Shown here: one piece after another, positions 1-5,932 of the stretch
Numbering within the stretch: the first letter of the stretch is position 1
How the letters are laid out: each line of letters starts with the position of its first letter
NCBI GenBank assembly: GCA_003174035.1
Contig: PRDV01000071.1
Coordinates: 1 to 6,710 of the forward strand
Direction: 5' to 3'
DNA from: Candidatus Babelota bacterium
GTDB lineage: Bacteria; Babelota; Babeliae; Babelales; Babelaceae
Length of the DNA stretch: 6,710 bases
The notes under the pieces: generated by a model
Database searches by the model: none
The model's input: the letters and a program-made list of their open reading frames with translations, nothing else
Told to the model about the DNA's origin: nothing
Made by a program: the position numbers and the translations under genes

Positions 1-294
1 CTTCGCTCTTTTGTTGTATATTACGCTTCCTGAATCTTTGTACGAGAAGCTCTGAAATTTTTTGCGATTAGTTTCTATGAACGCTATTGCAGTATTAGTA
101 AGCAAATGTAACACTTAGAAGTGATCATAGTTAAAAAATTAAATGCGGTCAACGTCATATTTTTTCGGTGTCGGAACAATTTGATAACTTCGGGTTATTC
201 TATAGAGTAAAGTTTGGTTGAGATTTAGGACGCAATAAATCTAAGAATTTTGTCGGCAATGTCCTGGAACTGAGACTCGTTCAACGGAAGAATT
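1..294. other. Left-edge region without a supported gene
   Basis: No gene can be supported here. On the minus strand a frame is open from a GTG at 114 to the window edge (38 codons), but it has no SD and is preceded by a stop, so it may be chance or a partial gene. On the plus strand a 17-codon frame from base 2 ends at a TGA at 53-55 and could be the tail of a convergent gene. A weak ATAAC/GTTAT hairpin with a TTCGG loop lies at 184-198. No tRNA or mobile-element signature was seen. Confidence 0.5.
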
Positions 295-329
295 TGCGTC
301 ACATCATAAACTTTTATGATGTGACGCAT
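225..329 (-). CDS. Candidate 34-codon ORF directly downstream of nrdB
   Basis: An ATG-initiated frame starts 5 bases after the nrdB stop codon and ends at TAA (225-227). It encodes about 34 residues beginning MRHIIKVYDVTQILPL and ending DKILRFIAS. The composition looks protein-like, with alternating hydrophobic and charged residues, but I do not recognise the product. No good SD precedes it, so translation would depend on coupling to nrdB termination. Its first codons overlap the 16-bp inverted repeat at 295-328, so the frame could simply be a by-product of a hairpin. It may be a remnant of a decayed third gene of the operon. Low confidence. Confidence 0.2.
   Translation of the reverse strand: MRHIIKVYDVTQILPLNESQFQDIADKILRFIAS
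295..328 (-). terminator. Perfect 16-bp inverted repeat after nrdB, possible transcript end
   Basis: The arm TGCGTCACATCATAAA (295-310) is exactly complementary to 313-328, with only CT between them. In practice the top A/T pairs would open to form a loop. The hairpin starts 6 bases past the nrdB stop, where a terminator or 3'-end stabiliser is expected. Neither strand has a proper U-tract after the stem (minus continues AATTCTTC), so intrinsic termination would be weak. It could also be an operator-like palindrome. Confidence 0.45.
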
Positions 330-334
330 ACATT

Positions 335-1339
335 TTACCATTCAAGCGAGCCAGCGGTTTGATATTCAGTTACTCTGGTTTCAAAGAAGTTTTTCTCTTT
401 GTTCAAATCAATTGACTGGCTCATCCAAGCGAATGGATTAGCGGTATCAAACATCTTTGCAAGACCAATGCGCTCGAGACGACGATCGGTAATATACTCA
501 ACGTACTGGCAGAACTGTTCAGAATTTATGCCCAAAATGCCTTGGGGACATGCATCTTTAGCGTAATTCTTCTCAAGCTCAACTGCTTGGGCAATAAGGC
601 CAGTAATCTGTTGAGCAAATGTCGGTGTCCATACTATGGGGTTTTCTGCTTTGATGGTATTAATCAAGTCGCAACCAAAAGCAAGATGCAAGCTCTCGTC
701 CCGCATAATATACTCAAACTGCTCCCCAATACCCACCATTTTGCCCTGCCTTTTGAGTGCAAGCATCATAGCAAAACCAGCATAGAAGAATATCCCTTCC
801 ATGATCACATAAAACCCGATAAGGTCATGGAGGAATTTCTGAATATTCTCAGGACCCTCTGTTTTAAAGTTAGGATCCAGCACCGACGTAGTTAATTGCA
901 CCACAAAATCATCTTTCGCCTTTATGGAAGGCACTGTCTGATACATGGTATACATTTCATCGGGATTGAGTCCTAATGAATCACAACAATAAATGAAAGT
1001 ATCAGTGTGCACGGCTTCCTCATACGCCTGCCGTAAAAGATATTGCCTACATTCCGGGTTGGTGACATTCTTATACACTGCAAGGACAATATTATTAGCC
1101 GTTAACGATTCTGCAGTCGCAAAGAATCCAAGATTCCACAGTATTAAGCGCCGTTCAGTAGGGCTTAATGTGTGCGACGATTTCCATTGCTCTACATCTT
1201 TCTGCATAGCAATCTCTTCAGGCGTCCAATTATTGGCAACACCATCTTTATAATGTTGTCGAGCCCACATATACCTCATAGGCAGAATTTTATTGGGATC
1301 TACAACTGAATTATTAATAATACCTTTTTGAACAACCAT
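335..1339 (-). CDS. nrdB: Ribonucleoside-diphosphate reductase, class Ic small (R2) subunit
   Basis: The R2 subunit houses the metal cofactor that generates the thiyl radical in NrdA for reduction of NDPs to dNDPs in the cytoplasm. Numbering from the chosen ATG (334 aa), the six ligands are E77, E108, H111, E181, E215 and H218. The residue that carries the Tyr radical in class Ia is Phe (F115, motif EEAVHTDTF), and the first ligand is Glu rather than Asp. These are the class Ic hallmarks defined in Chlamydia trachomatis (F127, E89), where the cofactor is Mn(IV)/Fe(III). W38, Y210 and Y326 match the chlamydial radical and electron-relay residues W51, Y222 and Y338. The C-terminal tail EYQTAGSLEW docks on NrdA. 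No N-terminal ATP-cone is present. The ATG at 1339 is preferred over an in-frame TTG at 1357 because TAGGAG lies 5 bases upstream of it. The family and class call is firm; cofactor identity is inferred from homology. Confidence 0.96.
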   Translation of the reverse strand: MVVQKGIINNSVVDPNKILPMRYMWARQHYKDGVANNWTPEEIAMQKDVEQWKSSHTLSPTERRLILWNLGFFATAESLTANNIVLAVYKNVTNPECRQYLLRQAYEEAVHTDTFIYCCDSLGLNPDEMYTMYQTVPSIKAKDDFVVQLTTSVLDPNFKTEGPENIQKFLHDLIGFYVIMEGIFFYAGFAMMLALKRQGKMVGIGEQFEYIMRDESLHLAFGCDLINTIKAENPIVWTPTFAQQITGLIAQAVELEKNYAKDACPQGILGINSEQFCQYVEYITDRRLERIGLAKMFDTANPFAWMSQSIDLNKEKNFFETRVTEYQTAGSLEW

Positions 1340-1344
1340 AGCGT

Positions 1345-1350
1345 CTCCTA
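1345..1350 (-). promoter_or_regulatory. nrdB ribosome binding site overlapping the nrdA stop
   Basis: TAGGAG on the minus strand contains the TAG stop of nrdA and sits 5 bases before the nrdB ATG (1339). This fixes the nrdB start and implies translational coupling, so that NrdA and NrdB are made in step. Confidence 0.8.
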
Positions 1351-3915
1351 CTGACAAACTTCACATTCTGGATCTGTTGAAATACTACATGCAATCATTA
1401 ACGTTTCAGTACATTCCTCTGCATAGGCAATCGGGGTCTCAGAACTCGGCCTATATGCTGGTCCTGATGGCTTATCAGCCGCTGGCCTATCAGCCGATGG
1501 CTGCCCTGCTAATGGCATTGCGGCCTGCACAGCCATTGATTGCGCATCACGCTTCTGAGTAAACCCAAATTTCGCATCAAGCGTAGCCTTTTCAATTTGA
1601 CTGGCACCAAGAGTACGTAAATAATAGGTAGCTTTAAGGCCAAGCTTCCACGCAGTACGATAAATATCATCAAGCATTTTTCCAGAAACACCCTTCATAA
1701 GCACATTATGAGACTGGCTCTGATCAATCCATTTTCCTCGCACTGCAGAGATACCGATAAGCCAGAGCGGATCAAGCTCAAAGCCTTCTTTATATTTATT
1801 ACGGAGTTCTTGAGGAACTCCTGGAATAGATTGCACACTCCCATCAGCAAATTTAAGCTGATCAAGCATATCACCATTCCATAAGCCAAGCATTTTGAGG
1901 TCTTCAACCAAATACTTGTTCACCATGGTAAATTCACCATTCATATTTGATTTAACATAGAGATTTTTATAAATAGGCTCGATACAAGGATAGCAACCAG
2001 CAATAGTTGAAATGGTTGCAGTCGGCGCAATGGCCATGGTATTTGAATTACGCATACCGTAGGCGCGTACATGTTTTCGTACGGGAGTCCAATCAAGCGA
2101 ACCTCCGCGGCGCACATCAATACTCACTCCCCGTTCTTGCTCAAGAAGATCGAGCGTATCTTGAGGGAAAATACCACGATCCCATTTTGAACCACTATAG
2201 GAAGAATAACTTCCCCGTTCCTTAGCAAGCTTAGATGAGGAAAGAATTGCATGGTACGCAACCTTTTCCATGGAAGCATCCGCAAAATTGAACGCATCCT
2301 GATCATCAAAGGCTATATCTAATTGATAGAGTGCATCCTGAAAGCCCATAATCCCAAGACCAACAGGGCGATGGCGTAAGTTAGCAGCATGTGCTTCACC
2401 TGTTGGATAGAAATTAATATCGATCACGTTGTCAAGCATACGCATCGCAACACTCACGGTATGAGCCAACTTCTCGTCATCGAACACCCCATGTACCACA
2501 TGGTTAGCTAAATTAATCGATCCTAAGTTACATACCGCTGTTTCATCTTTTGAAGTATTCAAACCTATCTCCGTGCAGAGATTGGTACTATGAATCACTC
2601 CCGCATGATCTTGCGGTGATCGCACGTTAAATGAATCCTTGAACGTAATCCATGGATGCCCTGTTTCAAAAAGACGGCTAAGCATCTTCTTCCACAGTTG
2701 CTGTGCAGGAACTTCTTTATACATCGCTATTTGCCCCGCACGAGCTTGTGATTCATAATATGCATATCGTTCTTCGAACGCTTTACCGTAAAGATCATGA
2801 AGATCAGGCACCTCATCTGGTGAAAAAAGCGTCCAGACTTTATCTTCCATAACGCGCTTCATAAAAAGATCTGGAATCCAGTTCGCCGTATTCATATCAT
2901 GCGTTCTGCGTCGCTCATCGCCGGTATTTTTGCGCAAATCAATAAAATCTTCAATATCTAAATGCCAGGTTTCTAGATAGGCGCATGTTGCCCCACGACG
3001 ACTTCCCGATCTGCTAATAGCAGCAGTCACATCATTGGCAATTTTCAAAAACGGAATCACGCCTTGGCTCTCTGCCTTAATACTTTTAATGGGAGAACCT
3101 GTAGCACGTAAAGGCGTCCAATCATTAGCAACCCCACCAGACCATTTTGAAAGCTGGGCATTATCTCCCAAGCATTTAAAAATATGAGGCAAATCATCAC
3201 TTATAGTGGTCAAAAAGCAGGAACTGAGCTGAGGCCGCGTAAGGCCAGCATGGAGTAACGTCGGCGTGCTCGGCACATAATCCATGGCAGAAAGCACATA
3301 GTAAAATTCTAGAGCACGCTCATTTTTAGCAGGCTCATTCAAAGCAAGCCCCATAGCAATACGCATCCAAAAGGCTTGTGGCAGTTCAAATCTTTTCTTT
3401 GCATGTTTTAAAAAGTAGCGCTCATACAAAGTGCGCAATCCCATATAGTCAAAGAGATTGTCCCGCGATGGATCAAGGTGGTTTGCCAAATATGCAAGAT
3501 CATACGTTAACAATCGCTCATCGATGATCCCTTCAACAACCCCGCGCTCTATACCACAGATAAATGCATGCCCATACTGTTTTTCGGGAGTAACTTCTGA
3601 ATATACCTCAAGTACCTCATGATATAATTTTCCCAGCAAAAACCGCGCAGCAACATACCCATACGCGGGATCACGCTCTATACAGGCAACTGTTCCTAAG
3701 ATGAGCGCATCCTGCATCTCATGATCAGTTATCCCCTCAAACGTATTTTTCATTGATTCTTGCATAATAATCTCAGGATCAACTGCATCAAAACCCGCAA
3801 CAGCTCTCGCTATAATTCCCGCCAGCGCCGTTTCTTGGTGACTGCTCAATTCGCTTGCATGAGTTTTGCCTGCGTTGGGCGACTGCTGAGCAGTGCCGAT
3901 ATTTTCCCTCGCCAT
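1348..3915 (-). CDS. nrdA: Ribonucleoside-diphosphate reductase, large (R1, catalytic) subunit
   Basis: The catalytic subunit binds the NDP substrate and allosteric effectors and partners with the NrdB encoded next. In the 855-aa product (chosen start), the redox pair is C233 (QLSSCFL) and C462 (TAVCNLGSINL). The thiyl-radical site N445-C447-E449 lies in the motif NLCTEI. The radical-path tyrosines are Y764-Y765 (ATYYLRT). The thioredoxin/glutaredoxin-facing tail ends CEVCQ (C851, C854). Residues 35-95 resemble only the later part of an ATP-cone; its usual opening with the basic-Gly nucleotide loop is absent, whereas chlamydial NrdA carries several cones. A Pro/Ala linker of five-residue repeats (about 804-818) precedes the tail. 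The start at 3915 is chosen over an ATG at 3966 because AGAAAGGGG precedes it. Class I identity is firm; loss of dATP inhibition is an inference. Confidence 0.97.
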   Translation of the reverse strand: MARENIGTAQQSPNAGKTHASELSSHQETALAGIIARAVAGFDAVDPEIIMQESMKNTFEGITDHEMQDALILGTVACIERDPAYGYVAARFLLGKLYHEVLEVYSEVTPEKQYGHAFICGIERGVVEGIIDERLLTYDLAYLANHLDPSRDNLFDYMGLRTLYERYFLKHAKKRFELPQAFWMRIAMGLALNEPAKNERALEFYYVLSAMDYVPSTPTLLHAGLTRPQLSSCFLTTISDDLPHIFKCLGDNAQLSKWSGGVANDWTPLRATGSPIKSIKAESQGVIPFLKIANDVTAAISRSGSRRGATCAYLETWHLDIEDFIDLRKNTGDERRRTHDMNTANWIPDLFMKRVMEDKVWTLFSPDEVPDLHDLYGKAFEERYAYYESQARAGQIAMYKEVPAQQLWKKMLSRLFETGHPWITFKDSFNVRSPQDHAGVIHSTNLCTEIGLNTSKDETAVCNLGSINLANHVVHGVFDDEKLAHTVSVAMRMLDNVIDINFYPTGEAHAANLRHRPVGLGIMGFQDALYQLDIAFDDQDAFNFADASMEKVAYHAILSSSKLAKERGSYSSYSGSKWDRGIFPQDTLDLLEQERGVSIDVRRGGSLDWTPVRKHVRAYGMRNSNTMAIAPTATISTIAGCYPCIEPIYKNLYVKSNMNGEFTMVNKYLVEDLKMLGLWNGDMLDQLKFADGSVQSIPGVPQELRNKYKEGFELDPLWLIGISAVRGKWIDQSQSHNVLMKGVSGKMLDDIYRTAWKLGLKATYYLRTLGASQIEKATLDAKFGFTQKRDAQSMAVQAAMPLAGQPSADRPAADKPSGPAYRPSSETPIAYAEECTETLMIACSISTDPECEVCQ
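1462..1506 (-). repeat. 15-nt tandem repeat coding a five-residue linker repeat in NrdA
   Basis: On the plus strand, ATGGCTTATCAGCCG (1467-1481) and CTGGCCTATCAGCCG (1482-1496) are adjacent 15-mers with 13 of 15 matches, followed by a degenerate third unit. In NrdA they encode GQPSA, DRPAA and DKPSG, a flexible tether between the barrel and the Cys tail. The copy number could vary by slippage. Confidence 0.7.
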
Positions 3916-3919
3916 AGTG

Positions 3920-3928
3920 CCCCTTTCT
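3920..3928 (-). promoter_or_regulatory. nrdA ribosome binding site
   Basis: AGAAAGGGG ends 4 bases before the ATG at 3915. The alternative ATG at 3966 has only AT-rich sequence (ATTTTTATTATACA) before it. This favours the 855-aa NrdA. Confidence 0.75.
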
Positions 3929-3958
3929 GAAAAAATCTGTACCGTACGCTGACAAAAT

Positions 3959-4018
3959 TCACACATTGTATAATAAAAATTTCCAGAGATGGTAACCCTG
4001 AAACCTCATACTTCGCAT
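3959..4018 (-). CDS. Candidate 19-residue leader peptide ahead of nrdA
   Basis: A short frame MRSMRFQGYHLWKFLLYNV ends at TGA and is preceded by AAAGGAG four bases before its ATG, the best SD in this leader. It ends 43 bases before the nrdA start and in a different frame. It is basic and aromatic-rich and matches nothing I know. It contains no run of one regulatory amino acid that would suggest classical attenuation. If transcription starts from the nearby TTGACA/TATGAT promoter, the SD would lie almost at the 5' end of the mRNA; from the upstream promoter it would be fully present. Chance occurrence cannot be excluded. Confidence 0.3.
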   Translation of the reverse strand: MRSMRFQGYHLWKFLLYNV

Positions 4019-4030
4019 GAAACTCCTTTC

Positions 4031-4058
4031 ATCATAGGGCACCAAAACATATTGTCAA
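4031..4058 (-). promoter_or_regulatory. Proximal nrdAB promoter (P2)
   Basis: On the minus strand, a consensus -35 TTGACA (4053-4058) and TATGAT -10 (4031-4036) are separated by 16 bases. The predicted start is near 4024, giving a leader of about 109 nt before nrdA. It has a near-consensus sigma70 shape and is correctly placed and oriented. Confidence 0.65.
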
Positions 4059-4076
4059 TGCACTTATTCACAAGAA

Positions 4077-4088
4077 GTTGCTAGCAAC
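4077..4088. promoter_or_regulatory. 12-bp perfect palindrome upstream of the nrdA promoter
   Basis: GTTGCTAGCAAC is fully self-complementary and lies about 53-64 bases upstream of the predicted P2 start, a typical position for a dimeric activator or an upstream operator. It does not resemble the NrdR-box consensus. Functional assignment is speculative. Confidence 0.3.
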
Positions 4089-4257
4089 GATAGCGTCGAT
4101 TTTTTGGGGACTATTAGTAAAAAATGAGTGCTCAGGCTACTGTTAACTAGCTGCGCTATGTAGCATCTTCTAACTCCCAAGCTATCATTAGAAAAGAACT
4201 GGATCCCTTCGTAGCCTCGCGTACTTACTGTTACTTTTTTCGATAGCAAAGACTTCG

Positions 4258-4286
4258 ATTATATCGCTTCATATAACCCTTTTCAA
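4258..4286 (-). promoter_or_regulatory. Distal promoter between murA and nrdA (P1)
   Basis: On the minus strand, TTGAAA (4281-4286) and a perfect TATAAT (4258-4263) are separated by 17 bases. The predicted start is near 4251, more than 330 bases before nrdA. It would drive either a long structured nrdA leader or a separate small RNA. Confidence 0.55.
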
Positions 4287-4325
4287 AGCAAAATTAATCT
4301 ACCAATCGAGCGTTAAAGCAAAATT
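4285..4325. repeat. 11-bp direct repeat with 30-bp spacing
   Basis: AAAGCAAAATT occurs exactly at 4285-4295 and 4315-4325, just past the murA stop. The first copy overlaps the -35 of P1 and the spacing is close to three helical turns, which would suit a regulator. Chance is also plausible in AT-rich DNA. Confidence 0.35.
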
Positions 4326-4333
4326 CTGAATTC

Positions 4334-5605
4334 TTATTCATGGAGTAATTGTGCTTTACCACCGAGCGCTTGTAACTTTTCGAGCAGCCCGGCGTAACCT
4401 CTTTTTAAATGATGAGTGCCGGTCATCGTAGTTTGCCCTTCAGCCACAAGTCCCGCAAGAATAAGCGCACATGAAGCCCGTATATCTGGTGCGATTACCG
4501 CAGCGCCAAATAGCTTATCAACACCCATGATCGTTGCAGTATGCCCATGCATTTCAATTTGAGCGCCCATCTTCTGTAACTCTCGCACATGCATAAGCCT
4601 ATTTTCAAATACGGTCTCATCAACGAAACTTTTCCCCGATGCCAGGCAGAGCGCCGCCATCATAGGCGCCTGGAGATCTGTGGGAAACCCAGGATAAGGC
4701 ATTGTTCTAAATGAAACCGCCTTTGGGCTATCTGTAGCTTTGAGAGCTACGCCAGTTCCCTTATCTCCATAGCTCAGCTGATGACCCATCTCTTCAAGCT
4801 TTGCAAGAAAAACATCCATGCTCGCTGCCGGAGCTTCAGGAAGATGTATCTCTCCACCGGTTATCGCTGCCGCAAGTAGTAAAGAACCTGCTTCTAGACG
4901 ATCATACATAATGTGATGCTCGACAGGCTGTAAGGTAGTTACTCCTTCAATCTCAATCGTTGCCGGGGGAAAAGTTGCGATGTGCGCACCCATTTTCTTG
5001 AGCACCTCTATTAGATCAAGAACTTCCGGTTCGAATGCTGCATTGGTAATACGGGTAGTGCCTGGCGTTAAAACAGCTGCCATCATAATATTCTCAGTTG
5101 CACCAACACTGGGATACTCAAGTACGCAATGTGTAGGATGCATTTTTTGCGCAGATGCTGTTAAATATTCACCCTTTGCTTCTATCTTTACACCCATTTT
5201 TGCAAAGGCTTTTAAGTGATAATCAATGGGCCGCGCCCCTAATACACAGCCCCCAGGCAACGCGACTTCAACAAAGCCAAAGCGAGCAAGAAGGGGTCCC
5301 ATTACTAAAATTGATGCACGCATCTTTTTCATAATATCAGGGCCAATGCTCTGACTTTTAATGTGTGATGTATCTATTTCTAAGGTATGGAGCGATTCAT
5401 CAGCCTTAACTTCTGCACCTAAAGACTCTAACAGTTTGATCATTAAACGCACATCATCCGAAAATGGTACATTGGTAAGCTTATTTTTACCACTCGTCAG
5501 GAGTAGTGACGCCATAATCGGAGAAACGGCATTTTTAGCTCCCGTTAATGAGACTGTTCCTTTTAAAGGAGATGATTGTTCAATAAGGACATATTCTGTT
5601 GACAT
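4334..5605 (-). CDS. murA: UDP-N-acetylglucosamine 1-carboxyvinyltransferase
   Basis: MurA transfers enolpyruvate from PEP to UDP-GlcNAc, the first committed cytoplasmic step of peptidoglycan synthesis. The EPSP-synthase-type fold is complete at 423 aa (E. coli 419). Visible landmarks, numbered from the chosen ATG: K24-N25 in TGAKNA; R96; C120 and R124 in PGGCVLGARP; D310 in PGFPTDLQAPM; R336; R376 in DIRASCAL; and R402 in KRGYAG. The equivalents in E. coli are K22/N23, R91, C115, R120, D305, R331, R371 and R397. The active-site Cys predicts covalent inactivation by fosfomycin, unlike chlamydial MurA (Asp). The ATG at 5605 is preferred over a GTG at 5617 because it places K-N nearest the family position, but neither start has a strong SD. 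The gene runs in the same direction as nrdAB, 418 bases upstream. Confidence 0.96.
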   Translation of the reverse strand: MSTEYVLIEQSSPLKGTVSLTGAKNAVSPIMASLLLTSGKNKLTNVPFSDDVRLMIKLLESLGAEVKADESLHTLEIDTSHIKSQSIGPDIMKKMRASILVMGPLLARFGFVEVALPGGCVLGARPIDYHLKAFAKMGVKIEAKGEYLTASAQKMHPTHCVLEYPSVGATENIMMAAVLTPGTTRITNAAFEPEVLDLIEVLKKMGAHIATFPPATIEIEGVTTLQPVEHHIMYDRLEAGSLLLAAAITGGEIHLPEAPAASMDVFLAKLEEMGHQLSYGDKGTGVALKATDSPKAVSFRTMPYPGFPTDLQAPMMAALCLASGKSFVDETVFENRLMHVRELQKMGAQIEMHGHTATIMGVDKLFGAAVIAPDIRASCALILAGLVAEGQTTMTGTHHLKRGYAGLLEKLQALGGKAQLLHE

Positions 5606-5644
5606 AAGCACACTCACATGAAAAAAAATTATGGTTTTTTATCC

Positions 5645-5650
5645 AGTATA
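5645..5650 (-). promoter_or_regulatory. Possible murA -10 element
   Basis: TATACT on the minus strand would start transcription near 5638, about 33 bases before the murA ATG. The sequence at the -35 position (TTCTCG, 17-base spacing) is poor, so an activator or a different promoter may be used. Confidence 0.3.
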
Positions 5651-5726
5651 CTTTGGAAAAAATCTTTCGAGAAGTAATGTACGACAAAATTTCTTTTTAA
5701 AGGCATTACTTTCTCATCTTTTAGTA

Positions 5727-5755
5727 TTTACAATATGGCGCAACCAAAGTATAAT
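5727..5755 (+). promoter_or_regulatory. Distal plus-strand promoter upstream of the secreted-protein gene
   Basis: TTTACA (5727-5732), a 17-base spacer and a perfect TATAAT (5750-5755) give a near-consensus sigma70 promoter. Initiation near 5762 would leave a leader of about 170 nt before 5933. Confidence 0.5.
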
Positions 5756-5862
5756 ATAAACAATAAATTAACTAAATTTAGAGCGCACTGAAACAACGCC
5801 AAGCTCCTTAGATCATTCATTTTTTGTTTCAAATAAAAACAGTTTCATGAAAAGTGCTTTAT

Positions 5863-5891
5863 TTGCTTAGTTTTTTTATTTGATGTATAAT
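5863..5891 (+). promoter_or_regulatory. Proximal promoter of the secreted-protein gene
   Basis: TTGCTT (5863-5868), a 17-base spacer and a perfect TATAAT (5886-5891), with a second TATAAT at 5895-5900. Initiation near 5898 would give a leader of about 35 nt. Confidence 0.55.
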
Positions 5892-5932
5892 TTATATAAT
5901 AATCAACCACAAACTAACCAAAAGGATTCTCT

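Larger units (their letters stand above)
3916..4333. other. nrdA upstream region, 418 bases
   Basis: This stretch separates murA from nrdA. It holds two minus-strand promoters (4031-4058 and 4258-4286), a mini-ORF, a 12-bp palindrome and an 11-bp direct repeat. The minus-strand segment of roughly 4119-4251 has no gene I can support but contains small stems followed by six T's, so it could be a small RNA or part of a long leader. No obvious intrinsic terminator follows murA, so read-through into nrdAB is possible. Confidence 0.6.
5606..5932. other. Divergent promoter region between murA and the secreted-protein gene
   Basis: This very AT-rich interval is free of supported genes. It contains a weak murA promoter, two plus-strand promoters, an 8-bp inverted repeat TGAAACAA/TTGTTTCA (5789-5796, 5824-5831), and a second one CAAATAAA/TTTATTTG (5830-5837, 5858-5865). 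The second encloses the palindrome TTTCATGAAA (5843-5852) and is followed by seven T's. The overlapping stems could form alternative RNA structures in a leader, or a weak attenuator. Confidence 0.5.

Noticed and set aside
542..1253. Plus-strand open frames opposite nrdB
   Set aside because: These are antisense shadows of a strongly conserved gene and show no family resemblance.
3916..3966. 17-residue N-terminal extension of NrdA from the ATG at 3966
   Set aside because: It has a poor SD compared with AGAAAGGGG before 3915, so the shorter start is preferred. The Cys-motif coincidence is kept as a finding.
4042..4057. Possible NrdR box over the nrdA promoter spacer
   Set aside because: About 11 of 16 positions fit the consensus from memory, but no second box lies at the expected two-to-three-turn spacing.
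4099..4125. ATTTTTT/AAAAAAT inverted repeat as a bidirectional terminator
   Set aside because: The stem is only A/T pairs with an asymmetric GGGG insertion and lacks the GC-rich core of an intrinsic terminator.
4064..4249. 61-codon minus-strand frame upstream of nrdA
   Set aside because: It starts with TTG, has no SD and begins at the predicted P1 start. The composition gives no recognisable protein.
4980..5621. Plus-strand open frames opposite murA
   Set aside because: These are antisense shadows of a full-length MurA with all catalytic residues.
5728..5820. 30-codon hydrophobic minus-strand frame upstream of murA
   Set aside because: There is no SD and its hydrophobicity is explained by AT-rich DNA. 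It overlaps promoter sequence.
5848..5871. Seven-codon frame MKSALFA upstream of the secreted-protein gene
   Set aside because: It is too short and has no SD. It lies in the hairpin and the -35 region of the proximal promoter.
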